Below are positions 35,778 through 45,799 of a stretch of 64,000 nt of DNA, in pieces (positions within the stretch are counted from its first letter, which is position 1; every line of letters begins with the position of its first letter). Source of the stretch: BTRG01 sp036986275 (lineage in GTDB: Bacteria > Pseudomonadota > Gammaproteobacteria > Acidiferrobacterales > SZUA-150). Under the pieces are notes generated by a model, which searched no databases, had not been told where the DNA came from, and saw only the letters and a list, made by a program, of their open reading frames with translations. The position numbers were made by a program, and so were the translations under genes. The stretch spans positions 1 through 64,000 of the forward strand of contig BTRG01000002.1 in the NCBI GenBank assembly GCA_036986275.1, in the 5' to 3' direction.

Positions 35778-36086
35778 TTATTTCTTTCCATCGGGTAACC
35801 GCGGCATAATCCTGGAGGTTTCGTTGGCTCGAAAAAAAACCATGACTCGACCTATGGTTTGCACCCACTCCGCCGAGGTGGCACTGTGGATAGCATCATG
35901 TAACAGCTGTTTTTCTTCGCTGGAACTTGCCGGGATGCGAATCTTGATGAGTTCATGGACAGCTAGCGTCTGCTCGAGCTCGGCCACCACGCGCTCCGTC
36001 AGGCCGGCACTGCCTATCATAACCACGGGTTGTTTGTGATGCGCCAATCCGCGCAGAAATTGTCGTTGTTTGCTGGTCAGGGCCAT
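35778..36086 (-). CDS. yhbY: Ribosome-associated RNA-binding protein YhbY (CRM domain)
   Basis: Protein of 102 residues: MALTSKQRQFLRGLAHHKQP, VVMIGSAGLTERVVAELEQT, LAVHELIKIRIPASSSEEKQ. The GxxG-type loop GSAG is the CRM/YhbY RNA-binding signature. It binds pre-50S particles and assists ribosome assembly. The frame is open upstream, but ATG 36086 gives the family N-terminus. It is divergent from rlmE, the standard arrangement. Confidence 0.94.
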   Translation of the reverse strand: MALTSKQRQFLRGLAHHKQPVVMIGSAGLTERVVAELEQTLAVHELIKIRIPASSSEEKQLLHDAIHSATSAEWVQTIGRVMVFFRANETSRIMPRLPDGKK

Positions 36087-36157
36087 GCCTGTGCTCGTTC
36101 GAATAGGAGGGGCGATCATGCCGCGTCTGCCTCCGCCAATGCAAGGCGAACTCCGGC

Positions 36158-36796
36158 ATGACTTCCCTGAATCGGCGAAAAAAGACCCGTGCCTGGATGA
36201 AGCAGCATGTGAATGACGAATATGTTCAACGGGCCCAGAAGGAGGGATATCGTTCACGTGCGGTATACAAACTCAAGGAAATCAACGAGAAGGATAAATT
36301 AATCCGACCGGGATTGCGGGTAGTGGATTTGGGGGCTGCACCTGGGGGCTGGTCACAATACGTTCGTCAGCGCATGGGCAGCAGCAAAGGGGCGGTGCTG
36401 GCGCTGGATATTCTGTTTATGGAACCGCTGCAGGGTGTGGAGTTTATGCAGGGGGATTTCACCGAGCAGGCGGTGCTGGACAGGGCCCTGGAATCCCTGG
36501 GCGGCGCACCGGTGGATCTTGTAATCTCGGACATGGCCCCCAATATCAGTGGTATCGCGGTGTCTGATCAAGCGCGGGCAGTCTATCTGGCGGAACTGGC
36601 CCTGGAGTTTGCCAGGCAGGTGTTGAAGCCAGGCGGCCATTTATTATTGAAAACCTTTCAGGGCGAGGGGTTTCCAGAGCTCAGAAAAGCCATGCAGGGT
36701 CGATTCAAAAGCCTGATCAGTCGTAAACCCAAGGCGTCGCGTGCCCGCAGCAGGGAGATTTACCTGCTCGGAAAGGTGTTTTTATCGGATCAATGA
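36158..36796 (+). CDS. rlmE: 23S rRNA 2'-O-methyltransferase RlmE (FtsJ)
   Basis: Methyltransferase of 212 residues modifying U2552 of 23S rRNA. It has the N-terminal SRAVYKLKEINEKDKLIRPG, SAM loop VVDLGAAPGGWSQYV, VISDMAPNISGI with the catalytic Asp, and LLLKTFQGEGF with the catalytic Lys. The start is ATG 36158 (MTSLNRRKKTRAWMKQHVND). Upstream of ftsH as in many gammaproteobacteria. Confidence 0.96.
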   Translation: MTSLNRRKKTRAWMKQHVNDEYVQRAQKEGYRSRAVYKLKEINEKDKLIRPGLRVVDLGAAPGGWSQYVRQRMGSSKGAVLALDILFMEPLQGVEFMQGDFTEQAVLDRALESLGGAPVDLVISDMAPNISGIAVSDQARAVYLAELALEFARQVLKPGGHLLLKTFQGEGFPELRKAMQGRFKSLISRKPKASRARSREIYLLGKVFLSDQ

Positions 36797-36898
36797 AATC
36801 AAGCCGAACAGGACTTGTGCCGCTATACTTGATCATAGGACAATTCACTGCCAGCGCTGAATGCTGGTGTAACGGAACGCAGCTTGAGGTAACGCCCG

Positions 36899-38812
36899 TT
36901 GAATAATCTGACTAAGAATTTACTGTTGTGGCTGGTTATTGCCGTTGTCTTGATGTCGGTCTTTAATAACTTCGGGGCGCGCCGGCAACCCGCGAATATT
37001 ATTGATTATTCGCAATTCATATCCCAGGTAAGGCAGGGCAAGGTCGATAAGGTCACCATACAGGGTAATAATATATACGGTGTTAGCAACAATAACGAAG
37101 AGTTCCGCACCTACAGTCCCGAGAGCGATAACCGCTCCCTGGTGGGCGAGTTGCTGGAAAATGGTGTTTCTATAGATGCCAAGCCATTGGAAGAACAATC
37201 GCTGTTATTGACTATCTTTATCAACTGGTTCCCATTGTTGCTGTTGATCGGTGTCTGGGTTTTCTTTATGCGCCAGATGCAAGGTGGGGCCGGGGGTCGC
37301 GGGGCCATGAGTTTTGGCAAGTCCAAGGCGCGCATGCTGTCCGAGGATCAAAACAAGATCACCTTTGAAGATGTGGCCGGCGTGGAAGAGGCCAAGGAAG
37401 AGGTGGGTGAGCTCGTTGAATTCCTGAGCGATCCTTCCAAGTTCCAGAAGCTGGGTGGCCGTATCCCCAAGGGCGTGATGTTGACCGGTAAACCGGGCAC
37501 CGGCAAGACGCTGTTGGCCAGGGCCATCGCCGGTGAAGCCAAAGTACCGTTCTTTTCTATCTCCGGCTCTGATTTTGTAGAGATGTTTGTGGGTGTCGGC
37601 GCCTCTCGAGTACGCGACATGTTCGATCAGGCCAAGAAGCACGCGCCCTGCATTATCTTCATTGACGAAATCGATGCCGTAGGTCGTCAGCGTGGCGCCG
37701 GGCTGGGTGGCGGCCATGACGAGCGTGAACAGACCTTGAACCAGTTGCTGGTAGAGATGGATGGTTTTGAAGGCACAGAGGGTGTCATCGTAATGGCCGC
37801 GACCAACCGTCCAGATGTACTGGACCCTGCCTTGTTGCGCCCGGGTCGCTTTGATCGCCAGGTCTATGTCCCACTGCCGGATATTCGCGGCCGTGAACAG
37901 ATTCTTAAAGTGCATATGCGCAAGGTACCGATATCGGATGATGTGAAGACCAGCATCCTGGCCCGCGGTACACCGGGTTTCTCCGGCGCCGATCTTGCCA
38001 ACCTCGTGAACGAGGCGGCCTTGTTTGCCGCTCGCGCCAATAAACGCATGGTGGATATGGATGACTTCGAAAAGGCCAAGGACAAGGTGGTCATGGGCGC
38101 CGAGCGTCGTTCTATCGTCATGCCTGAAAAGGAGCGCATGAACACGGCCTATCATGAATCGGGCCATGCCGTGGTGGCCAAGTCCCTGCCGAATACGGAT
38201 CCGGTACATAAGGTGACAATCATTCCGCGTGGCAGTGCCTTGGGTGTGACCATGCAGCTGCCAGAAGAAGATCGTTATAGCCATGACAAGGAATCGCTGC
38301 TGTCGACGATTGCCGTGTTGATGGGCGGACGTATCGCCGAAGAGGTGTTCATGGACCAGATGACCACGGGCGCTTCCAATGACTTTGAGCGTGCTACCGA
38401 CCTGGCACGCAACATGGTCGTGCGTTGGGGTATGAGTGAGGCCCTCGGTACACGGGTATATGGTGAGAATGAGAGTGAGGTCTTCCTCGGTCGGGATGTC
38501 ACCACGCACAAGAATCTCAGTGACTCTACGGCCGAGCTGGTGGACACGGAGATTCGTCGTATTATCGATGAGCAATATGAACGTGCGCGCAAGATTATTG
38601 AAGGCAAGCGTGACAAGGTCGAGAACATGACCAAAGCGCTGCTGGAATGGGAGACGATAGACTCGGATCAACTCGATGACATCATGGCCGGCAAGACGCC
38701 GCGCCCCCCGGAAGATACCAATGGTGGTTCAGGTTCGGGAAAGCCAGCACCCAAGGCAAAGCCGAAAAAGGATGTAAAGCCCAATCTGGATACGCCGGCC
38801 GGAGAGCATTAA
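36899..38812 (+). CDS. ftsH: ATP-dependent zinc metalloprotease FtsH
   Basis: Membrane-bound AAA protease of 637 residues degrading membrane proteins and regulators such as sigma-32. Two N-terminal transmembrane segments (about 4-22 and 100-120) flank a periplasmic domain. Walker A GKPGTGKT is at 197-204, Walker [16 protein letters not shown] follows, and the zinc site HESGH is at 419-423. Start is TTG 36899 with GAGGTAA eight bases upstream. The Lys-rich C-terminus is variable in the family. Confidence 0.97.
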   Translation: MNNLTKNLLLWLVIAVVLMSVFNNFGARRQPANIIDYSQFISQVRQGKVDKVTIQGNNIYGVSNNNEEFRTYSPESDNRSLVGELLENGVSIDAKPLEEQSLLLTIFINWFPLLLLIGVWVFFMRQMQGGAGGRGAMSFGKSKARMLSEDQNKITFEDVAGVEEAKEEVGELVEFLSDPSKFQKLGGRIPKGVMLTGKPGTGKTLLARAIAGEAKVPFFSISGSDFVEMFVGVGASRVRDMFDQAKKHAPCIIFIDEIDAVGRQRGAGLGGGHDEREQTLNQLLVEMDGFEGTEGVIVMAATNRPDVLDPALLRPGRFDRQVYVPLPDIRGREQILKVHMRKVPISDDVKTSILARGTPGFSGADLANLVNEAALFAARANKRMVDMDDFEKAKDKVVMGAERRSIVMPEKERMNTAYHESGHAVVAKSLPNTDPVHKVTIIPRGSALGVTMQLPEEDRYSHDKESLLSTIAVLMGGRIAEEVFMDQMTTGASNDFERATDLARNMVVRWGMSEALGTRVYGENESEVFLGRDVTTHKNLSDSTAELVDTEIRRIIDEQYERARKIIEGKRDKVENMTKALLEWETIDSDQLDDIMAGKTPRPPEDTNGGSGSGKPAPKAKPKKDVKPNLDTPAGEH

Positions 38813-38818
38813 CGCCCT

Positions 38819-39655
38819 ATGACAGTGCTGGATTGTGGTGGACGACCACTGGAACTGGGTCGTACCGCCATCATGGGCGTACTGAATATCACCCCCGATT
38901 CCTTCTCGGACGGGGGTCTTTTTTTTACGGCCGATCAGGCCGTGGCCCAGGCCAGAAAAATGGTCACGGAAGGTGCTGATATCATTGATATTGGCGGCGA
39001 GTCCACGCGGCCGGGGGCCTGGGCCATCTCGGTGCAACAAGAACTGGACAGGGTGATACCGGTTATTGAGGCCCTGAGAGCCGAGAGTGATATCCCTGTA
39101 TCCATCGATACTTCCAAGGCCGAGGTCATGGCGGCGGCGGTATCGGCCGGGGCCGGCCTGATCAATGATGTCTGTGCATTACAAGGGGCAGGCGCGCTGG
39201 AGGCCGCGGTCAACGCCGGGGTGCCTGTCTGTCTCATGCATATGCAGGGTGAACCCCGCACCATGCAGGCCGACCCCCAGTATGAAGATATCGTGGCCGC
39301 AGTGAGTGACTTTCTACAGCAGCGCCGCCAGGCCTGCATCGGGGCCGGCATCCCGGCTGATCATATTCTACTGGATCCGGGATTCGGTTTTGGCAAGGCG
39401 GCAGAACATAATCTAGAATTACTGAGCCGGCTCAATAAACTCGTTGTATTGGGCAGTCCGGTGCTGGTAGGGCTGTCTCGCAAGTCCATGATAGGCAGCC
39501 TGCTTGAATTGCCCGTAGAGCAGCGACTGTATGCTAGTGTTGCCCTGGCCTTATTTGCTGTCAGCCAGGGTGCGCGCATAGTGCGTGTCCATGATGTGGC
39601 CGCAACACATCAGGCGGTACGTATGTGGGAAAGCATACAAACCCATGAGGCATGA
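38819..39655 (+). CDS. folP: Dihydropteroate synthase
   Basis: Folate-synthesis enzyme of 278 residues joining p-aminobenzoate to dihydropterin pyrophosphate. It shows MGVLNITPDSFSDGG, IDIGGESTRPGA, ILLDPGFGFGK and the sulfonamide-binding region VGLSRKSMIGSLL. Begins 6 bases after ftsH and lies directly before glmM, a conserved order. Confidence 0.97.
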   Translation: MTVLDCGGRPLELGRTAIMGVLNITPDSFSDGGLFFTADQAVAQARKMVTEGADIIDIGGESTRPGAWAISVQQELDRVIPVIEALRAESDIPVSIDTSKAEVMAAAVSAGAGLINDVCALQGAGALEAAVNAGVPVCLMHMQGEPRTMQADPQYEDIVAAVSDFLQQRRQACIGAGIPADHILLDPGFGFGKAAEHNLELLSRLNKLVVLGSPVLVGLSRKSMIGSLLELPVEQRLYASVALALFAVSQGARIVRVHDVAATHQAVRMWESIQTHEA

Positions 39656-39670
39656 ATAAATGGTGAAAAA

Positions 39671-41041
39671 ATGAGCAGAAAATTTTTTGGCACTGACGGT
39701 GTGCGGGGTCGTGTAGGTGAAGACCCTATTACACCGGAACGCATGCTAAAGCTGGGATGGGCAGCGGGTCGGATTCTGGCTCAGGATGGTGATGGTGGCG
39801 GCAAGGTCCTGATCGGAAAGGACACGCGTATTTCCGGTTACTTGCTGGAGTCGGCACTGGAGTCCGGGTTATCGGCCGCCGGCGTGGATGTGCGTCTGTT
39901 AGGCCCTATGCCGACGCCAGGTATTGCTTACCTGGCGCGTACTGCGCGTGCACGAGCTGGTATCGTCATTAGTGCTTCGCACAATCCTTACGAAGATAAT
40001 GGCATCAAATTCTTTTCCTCGCAGGGCACCAAGCTGGCGGACGAAGTTGAGCAGGCCATTGAAGCGATCATGGAAGAACCCATGGTGACGGTTCCTTCGG
40101 CCAGGCTGGGCAATGCCAAGCGCTATCCCGATGCCGCCGGCCGTTATGTTGAATTTTGCAAAGGCACACTGCCGAACCGTATGGGTCTGGAGGGGCTGAA
40201 GATAGCCGTCGACTGTGCCAATGGTGCGGCATATCTGGTGGGCTATCATGTTTTCCATGAGTTGGGTGCTGACGTGATTGCGGTGGCGAACGAACCGGAT
40301 GGTTTTAATATCAATAAGGAATGTGGTTCGACCCATCCCGCATTGCTGCAACAAGTCGTGAAAAGTACGGGCGCCGATGTGGGTGTGGCTCTGGATGGGG
40401 ACGGCGATCGCCTCATCATGGTTGATGCCGCTGGTGACATCGTCGATGGCGATCAATTGTTATACATTATGAGTCAGGCACGCAAACAGAGTGGCACGCT
40501 TAATGGTGGCCTGGTGGGTACGTTGATGACCAATCTGGGCCTGGAGCAGGCCTGTTGCGCCGCCGGCATACCCTTTGCCCGTGCGGACGTAGGTGATCGT
40601 TATGTCATGAATATACTCAAACAGCAGGCGTGGGAGCTGGGTGGCGAATCCTCAGGTCATATCATTTGCCTCGATAAGCATACTACGGGCGACGGGATTA
40701 TTGCCGCCCTGGAAATCCTGGCAGTCATGCTGCGTAGCGGGAAATCCCTGGCTGAGCTCAAGGCCGGTATGGAAGTGTTACCACAGAACATGGTCAACGT
40801 GAGTATCCCGCGTGAGGTGCATACGGCCAGGCTGTTTAATGTCAATGACTCAGTCGCTGTAAAAGAAGCTGTCCAGGCGGTTGAAAGTGAGTTGGCGGAA
40901 AATGGCCGTGTACTGCTACGCGCTTCCGGTACAGAGCCCGTTATCCGGGTGATGGTGGAGGGCAACAATATGGATCAGATCGAGCGCCTGAGCCAGGATC
41001 TTGCCAAGGTGGTAGAGCAGGCCGCCGCTGAAGTGGCCTAG
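39671..41041 (+). CDS. glmM: Phosphoglucosamine mutase
   Basis: Enzyme of 456 residues interconverting glucosamine 6- and 1-phosphate for cell-wall precursors. The phosphoserine loop ISASHNPYEDNGIKFFS has the active Ser103, metal-binding DGDGDR follows, and the substrate loop GGESSGHIICLDKHTTGDG and phosphate site RASGTEPVIRVMVEG are present. Full length. Confidence 0.97.
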   Translation: MSRKFFGTDGVRGRVGEDPITPERMLKLGWAAGRILAQDGDGGGKVLIGKDTRISGYLLESALESGLSAAGVDVRLLGPMPTPGIAYLARTARARAGIVISASHNPYEDNGIKFFSSQGTKLADEVEQAIEAIMEEPMVTVPSARLGNAKRYPDAAGRYVEFCKGTLPNRMGLEGLKIAVDCANGAAYLVGYHVFHELGADVIAVANEPDGFNINKECGSTHPALLQQVVKSTGADVGVALDGDGDRLIMVDAAGDIVDGDQLLYIMSQARKQSGTLNGGLVGTLMTNLGLEQACCAAGIPFARADVGDRYVMNILKQQAWELGGESSGHIICLDKHTTGDGIIAALEILAVMLRSGKSLAELKAGMEVLPQNMVNVSIPREVHTARLFNVNDSVAVKEAVQAVESELAENGRVLLRASGTEPVIRVMVEGNNMDQIERLSQDLAKVVEQAAAEVA

Positions 41042-41180
41042 GTCAATAGTGATGACAGGCGAGAATAAATGATACTGAAGATATCGAAATGCTGAGTGCC
41101 GGACGGTATTGGGACAAGTCAATATGTGGAATTCATACAGCGGTAGAACCTCTACTGGTATTACGACCGGTAGCTTGACT

Positions 41181-42254
41181 ATGTCTGGCAAGAATTTTGT
41201 GAATAAAGTGATGTTGGCAGTGTGCCTGACAGCGCCCTTGTTTGTATTGCCTGATATTGTAAAGGCAACGCAGGGTGAGCGCGGCAAGGAGCTGTTCAGA
41301 CAGCATTGCGCCGCCTGTCACGGCTCCAATGGCGGTGGTGGGGTCGGTGTTCCGTTATCACTTCCCTCCTTTATTGACACTGTAGATGATGATTACCTGG
41401 TCAAGACCATACGCCATGGCAGGCCAGGCCGTGTCATGCCTGCTTTTCATCATCTTGATGAACGCGAGCTGAAGGCACTGATAGCTTTTATTAGGCAGTG
41501 GACGGGCGTGCAACCGGAGCCCTACAGCCAAGAGCGGATCAGTGGAGATCCGATTAAAGGGAAGAAGATCTTTCAACGCCAATGCGCGGTATGTCATGGA
41601 GAAAATGGTGAGGGCGGCAAGGGAACTGGCGTCACATTTTCACGGCCACGGCATTTACCGATCCTTGCGTCTGCCCTGAACAACGCAGGTTTTCTTGCCT
41701 CGGCATCAGATCATTTGATACATACTACGATAACGAAGGGTCGCAAGAGCACACCCATGCCTTCAGCCGAGACACTTAACCTGAGTGAGCAGAATGTAAA
41801 TGATTTGGTGGCTTATATACGCAGCTGGGAGATGCAGTTAAAGCCAGTCAGGACAAAAACCAGTAAAGAGCCAGCTTACCTTATTAAAGACTCCCCCTAC
41901 GATCTCCAGACCACGATCGAAAACGTGAAGAATGCGGTTGCGGGCGCCAACCTCAAGTTAATTCGTGTCCAGGAACTGGATAAAGGCCTGGTACCGAAAG
42001 GACAGGAAAACAAGAAACAAATTATTATTTATTCCTGTGGCTTCAGTTTTTTGTATGAGGCGCTAAAAGTTGATCCGCGGGTCGGACTCTTTTTGCCATG
42101 CCGTATCACGGTAGTCGAACATAAAGGCAAGGTAAAGATCATGGCGATCAACACCAAGCATCTGGCTACACGATTCAATAACGAGGAACTGGATCGATTA
42201 TGTGCCCAGATGTATGAGAGCTATGTGGATATCCTCGACGAGGCCACGCTATGA
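41181..42254 (+). CDS. Diheme cytochrome c fused to a DUF302 domain
   Basis: Exported protein of about 357 residues from ATG 41181. A signal peptide (MSGKNFVNKVMLAVCLTAPL) precedes two class I cytochrome c domains with heme sites C43-AA-C46-H47 and C135-AV-C138-H139 and distal Met candidates in RVMPAFHH and STPMPS. The last 130 residues are a DUF302 domain (YDLQTTIENVKNAVAGANLK, GLFLPCRITVVEHKGKV). Starts at TTG 41109 and ATG 41124 are in frame but would give an overlong N-region. It overlaps a second DUF302 gene by four bases. A periplasmic electron-transfer role is likely; the DUF302 ligand is unknown. Confidence 0.85.
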   Translation: MSGKNFVNKVMLAVCLTAPLFVLPDIVKATQGERGKELFRQHCAACHGSNGGGGVGVPLSLPSFIDTVDDDYLVKTIRHGRPGRVMPAFHHLDERELKALIAFIRQWTGVQPEPYSQERISGDPIKGKKIFQRQCAVCHGENGEGGKGTGVTFSRPRHLPILASALNNAGFLASASDHLIHTTITKGRKSTPMPSAETLNLSEQNVNDLVAYIRSWEMQLKPVRTKTSKEPAYLIKDSPYDLQTTIENVKNAVAGANLKLIRVQELDKGLVPKGQENKKQIIIYSCGFSFLYEALKVDPRVGLFLPCRITVVEHKGKVKIMAINTKHLATRFNNEELDRLCAQMYESYVDILDEATL

Positions 42255-42721
42255 GAATTTTGTTCTTCATGCGCCGCCTGGGTTTGTTATTGCTCATACT
42301 GTCGGCTGTCCAGCCTGTACTTGCGGACCATCTGCTGATGGTACGAATCGAAAAAGAATTTCCCGAAACTATGAATCTGTTGCAAGACAGTATTATCGAC
42401 CATGGTTATACGGTCTCGCGAGTACAACGTGTTGATATTGGCCTGAGTAAGACCGGGCACCGGACGGCCGAATATCGACTGGTATTCTTTGGCAAGGCCG
42501 GGGAGATAACCAGGCTTTCCCGGTCGACGCCTGAGCTTATTCCCTTCCTGCCGCTGAAAATAGTGATCTTTGCCGAGGGCGAGGAAACCCTGTTATTGGC
42601 CAACGACCCGTTGACATTAAAGACCTCATACCCGGACACGTCTTTACATCAATACTTTAAAGCCTGGCGAGACGATATCCACAGCATTATGGAGTCGGTT
42701 TATCAACAGGCCCTGGATTGA
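42251..42721 (+). CDS. Exported DUF302-domain protein
   Basis: Protein of 156 residues with an N-terminal signal peptide ending near VQPVLADHL. The DUF302-like body contains EFPETMNLLQDSIIDHGYTV and AEYRLVFFGKAGEITRLSRS, but lacks the usual conserved Cys-containing strand seen in its neighbour. It starts in an ATGA overlap with the cytochrome-DUF302 gene, so the two are translationally coupled and may interact in the periplasm. Function unknown. Confidence 0.75.
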   Translation: MRILFFMRRLGLLLLILSAVQPVLADHLLMVRIEKEFPETMNLLQDSIIDHGYTVSRVQRVDIGLSKTGHRTAEYRLVFFGKAGEITRLSRSTPELIPFLPLKIVIFAEGEETLLLANDPLTLKTSYPDTSLHQYFKAWRDDIHSIMESVYQQALD

Positions 42722-42910
42722 CCGGCTTCAGGCAGACCCTGCGGGCAAGTGCCTGATAACCGCGTGAGTTCGTAAATTCAAAGTATAAGTCATTGTTTAG
42801 AATAGAAAACTGCCAGACTTAAACCCCTGCTGCTATTTGCTTTATCGCGCCGCGCTCGGTAAGATGCCGCCCGTTTTTCTATTGCATAACAAGATCTTGG
42901 GAGACCCCTC

Positions 42911-43663
42911 ATGCGCCGACCGTTGGTGGCAGGTAACTGGAAAATGAATGGCAGCCAGGCTGATTCAGCCGCACTGCTGGATGGTATCCTTGCAGGAATT
43001 GGGGAGGTGTCCAATGCCGAAGTGGCGGTATGTCCACCATTTATTTTGATCCCTACTGTCGCTGATAAGCTGGCGGGGACGCCGGTCGCCTTGGGAGGAC
43101 AAAACCTCCACTACCATGTTTCAGGCGCTTACACGGGCGAGGTTTCGGCTCCGATGCTGCGAGATTTTGGTTGCACCTACGTTATTGTCGGTCATTCCGA
43201 ACGTCGCACCTATTTTCAGGAAGCCGACGAGATTGTCGCCCGCAAGTTTGGGGCCGCTCTGGAATTTGGACTCATTCCTATTCTTTGTGTCGGTGAGACG
43301 CTGGAGGAGCGCGAAGAGGGGAAGACCGAGGATGTGGTGGAAGCACAATTGGATGAAGTCCTGGATAGCCATGGTGTGGGTTCATTTAAAAGTGCGGTGA
43401 TTGCCTACGAGCCTATATGGGCCATCGGCACCGGCAAAACGGCCAGCCCCGAGCAGGCCCAGGAAGTACACGCCTTTATTCGTGGCAAGCTGGCCGGTCT
43501 GGACGCTGGGGTTGCCGCCCAGGTGCGTATTCTTTATGGCGGCAGCATGAAACCGGATAACGCCCAGGTGCTTATTTCCCAGGCGGATATCGATGGTGGT
43601 CTGATTGGTGGCGCCTCCTTGAAGGCGGAAGACTTTCTGGCCATTGCCAAGGCAGCGAACTAG
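42911..43663 (+). CDS. tpiA: Triosephosphate isomerase
   Basis: Glycolytic enzyme of 250 residues. Catalytic residues are visible: Lys in AGNWKMNG, His in VIVGHSERR, and Glu in AYEPIWAIGTGKTA. The phosphate-binding ILYGGSMKPDNA segment is present. It lies 9 bases before secG, and tpiA-secG-tRNA-Leu-nuo is a conserved gammaproteobacterial order. Confidence 0.98.
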   Translation: MRRPLVAGNWKMNGSQADSAALLDGILAGIGEVSNAEVAVCPPFILIPTVADKLAGTPVALGGQNLHYHVSGAYTGEVSAPMLRDFGCTYVIVGHSERRTYFQEADEIVARKFGAALEFGLIPILCVGETLEEREEGKTEDVVEAQLDEVLDSHGVGSFKSAVIAYEPIWAIGTGKTASPEQAQEVHAFIRGKLAGLDAGVAAQVRILYGGSMKPDNAQVLISQADIDGGLIGGASLKAEDFLAIAKAAN

Positions 43664-43672
43664 GCGTTTATT

Positions 43673-44047
43673 ATGAAAGAAACAATATTGATTGTTCATG
43701 TTCTGACCGCCGTTGCCCTGGTGGCACTGGTGCTGCTACAGCATGGCAAGGGCGCGGATGCCGGTGCGGCCTTTGGTGGTGGCGGTTCCCAATCGGTGTT
43801 TGGCAGCAGTGGTTCGGGCAGTTTTCTGACCCGATTGACAGCCGCGCTGGCGACCATTTTCTTTGCCACCAGCCTTTCCCTGGCCTATTTCCTGTCACCC
43901 AAGGTGTTGACGAGCAGCGTCGTCGATAGGCCTGCCGCTGAGGCCGAGAAAGAGGTGCCTGCCAAGGCTGAAAAGGCGGGAGCACCTAAACCACCGGCGG
44001 TAGACAGCAAGCCTGCCGAACCGGATGTTCCCGAGGTGCCGAACTAG
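43673..44047 (+). CDS. secG: Protein translocase subunit SecG
   Basis: Small SecYEG translocon subunit of 124 residues. Two transmembrane helices (about 3-22 and 53-72) flank the conserved glycine-rich loop [37 protein letters not shown]. The C-terminus is an acidic, Pro/Ala/Lys-rich tail of about 45 residues, variable in this family. Confidence 0.95.
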   Translation: MKETILIVHVLTAVALVALVLLQHGKGADAGAAFGGGGSQSVFGSSGSGSFLTRLTAALATIFFATSLSLAYFLSPKVLTSSVVDRPAAEAEKEVPAKAEKAGAPKPPAVDSKPAEPDVPEVPN

Positions 44048-44109
44048 GTTCAGACAGGCTGTAACAGATTCCGCGGGCCGGCATTCGCTGGCCCGTTGCG
44101 CATAGACAA

Positions 44110-44194
44110 GCCGAAGTGGTGGAACTGGTAGACACGCCATCTTGAGGGGGTGGTGGTGAAAGCCGTGCGGGTTCGAGTCCCGCCTTCGGCACCA
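44110..44194 (+). tRNA. tRNA-Leu (GAG)
   Basis: An 85-base tRNA. Acceptor GCCGAAG pairs with CTTCGGC, followed by A and an encoded CCA. The anticodon stem CCATC/GGTGG holds loop TTGAGGG with anticodon GAG. The long variable arm and T-arm (GGTTCGAGTCC) fit a class II leucine tRNA. It sits between secG and nuoA, as in many relatives. Confidence 0.97.
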
Positions 44195-44277
44195 AACTGA
44201 TGGATAGGGGTTTTTTATACCCTCAATAATCCATTGTAAGTTACTGAAAATATTGAGTTTACAAGAATAAAGCGAAC

Positions 44278-44306
44278 TTGACGGCCTCAGGGGGAGCGCC
44301 TAGACT
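44278..44306 (+). promoter_or_regulatory. Sigma-70 promoter of the nuo operon
   Basis: TTGACG at 44278-44283, a 17-base spacer and TAGACT at 44301-44306, close to consensus. It lies 58 bases before the chosen nuoA start and after the tRNA-Leu gene. Confidence 0.7.
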
Positions 44307-44363
44307 GGCCGGGCTTCGAGTGCCGGGCAACCGGTCGCCATGACACGGGGACTATTAATAAGA

Positions 44364-44720
44364 ATGCTGGAAAACTATCTACCCGTATTAATTTTCATCA
44401 CTGTAGGCATTCTGGTGGGCATCATACCCATGATAATGGGCTGGGCCATGGGCCCAAGACGGCCAGACAGTGAGAAGAATTCACCCTACGAATGCGGTTT
44501 TGAGGCCTTCGAAGACTCCCGTACGAAATTCGATGTGCGCTATTATCTTGTCGCCATTCTGTTCATTATTTTTGACCTTGAAATCGCGTTTCTCTTTCCC
44601 TGGGCTGTGGTGCTGGAGGAGATAGGCATGTTTGGTTTTCTGGCCATGATGCTATTCCTTGGCATTCTTGTGATTGGTTTTATTTATGAATGGAAAAAGG
44701 GCGCCCTGGAATGGGAATAG
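44364..44720 (+). CDS. nuoA: NADH-quinone oxidoreductase subunit A
   Basis: Membrane subunit of complex I, 118 residues and three transmembrane helices. The conserved loop [20 protein letters not shown] is followed by [23 protein letters not shown] 44340 is in frame, but ATG 44364 ([11 protein letters not shown]) matches the family start. First of fourteen nuo genes with tight spacing; nuoB overlaps its end. Confidence 0.96.
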   Translation: MLENYLPVLIFITVGILVGIIPMIMGWAMGPRRPDSEKNSPYECGFEAFEDSRTKFDVRYYLVAILFIIFDLEIAFLFPWAVVLEEIGMFGFLAMMLFLGILVIGFIYEWKKGALEWE

Positions 44721-45187
44721 AAGGCATTCTGGAAAAAGGCGTCATCACAACGACTGTTGATAAGGCCATCAATGCCGTGCGCACCGGTTCCATGTGGCCC
44801 ATGACCTTTGGTCTGGCCTGTTGTGCGGTAGAAATGATGCACGCGGGGGCATCCCGTTATGACATTGATCGCTTTGGTATGCTATTCCGCCCCAGCCCAC
44901 GGCAATCAGACTTGATGATTGTTGCCGGTACCCTGATCAATAAAATGGCCCCGGCCCTGCGCAAGGTCTATGACCAGATGGCGGAGCCCCGTTGGGTGAT
45001 TTCCATGGGTTCCTGCGCCAATGGTGGCGGCTATTATCACTACTCCTATTCGGTCGTGCGTGGCTGCGACCGCATTGTACCCGTGGATGTTTACGTCCCC
45101 GGCTGCCCACCGACTGCTGAAGCCTTGCTCTATGGCATCTTGCAGTTGCATAGCAAAATCAAACGCACCAACACCATTGCCAGGTAA
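44711..45187 (+). CDS. nuoB: NADH-quinone oxidoreductase subunit B
   Basis: Subunit of 158 residues carrying the N2 [4Fe-4S] cluster, the last in the electron chain to quinone. Ligands are seen in [22 protein letters not shown] and [14 protein letters not shown] 44711 overlaps the nuoA stop by 10 bases. Confidence 0.97.
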   Translation: MGIEGILEKGVITTTVDKAINAVRTGSMWPMTFGLACCAVEMMHAGASRYDIDRFGMLFRPSPRQSDLMIVAGTLINKMAPALRKVYDQMAEPRWVISMGSCANGGGYYHYSYSVVRGCDRIVPVDVYVPGCPPTAEALLYGILQLHSKIKRTNTIAR

Positions 45188-45196
45188 TCTGTTCTT

Positions 45197-45799
45197 ATGA
45201 GTTCAAGCATACAGGCTATGGCAGAGTACGCTCAGGAGAAACTGGGCAGTAGTATAGTCGCCGCTGATAGCGGCGGCGATATGCTCTTGCTTGAAATCAA
45301 ACGTGAGGATTTTCTCAAGGCTTGTACGACTCTGAGAGATGACGAGCGTTTTATTTTTGATCAGCTGACTGACTTGTGCGGTGTGGATTACCTGACTTAC
45401 GGCCAGGAATCCGAGGCCGGTGCGCGTCAGGGTCCACGTTATGCCGTGGTCTATCATCTATTGTCTATCAAGCATAACCGTCGCATTCGTCTGCGTGTAT
45501 ACTTGGAGGACGATTTCCCGCGCGTGGATTCCGTTACCGAACTCTGGGCCTCGGCCAATTGGTATGAGCGTGAGGCCTTCGATATGTTTGGTATTGCCTT
45601 TGATGGCCACCCTGATTTGCGTCGCATTCTCACGGATTACGGCTTTATCGGCCACCCCTTTCGTAAAGACTTTCCTGTCGTGGGTCATGTGGAAATGCGT
45701 TACGACCCGGAGAAACAGCGCGTGGTGTATGAGCCTGTTTCGATTGAGCCACGAGAAGTGGTCCCGCGTGTAATACGTGAGGAGGGCTACGGTGGCTGA
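45197..45799 (+). CDS. nuoC: NADH-quinone oxidoreductase subunit C
   Basis: Peripheral arm subunit (30 kDa type) of 200 residues. [16 protein letters not shown] and the family signature [20 protein letters not shown] are present, then [15 protein letters not shown]. It is separate from nuoD, not fused as in E. coli. It starts 9 bases after nuoB and overlaps nuoD by 8. Confidence 0.97.
   Translation: MSSSIQAMAEYAQEKLGSSIVAADSGGDMLLLEIKREDFLKACTTLRDDERFIFDQLTDLCGVDYLTYGQESEAGARQGPRYAVVYHLLSIKHNRRIRLRVYLEDDFPRVDSVTELWASANWYEREAFDMFGIAFDGHPDLRRILTDYGFIGHPFRKDFPVVGHVEMRYDPEKQRVVYEPVSIEPREVVPRVIREEGYGG

Noticed and set aside
37205..38671. Long 488-codon minus-strand frame opposite ftsH
   Set aside because: It is an antisense shadow of the highly conserved ftsH gene, with His-rich nonsense composition.
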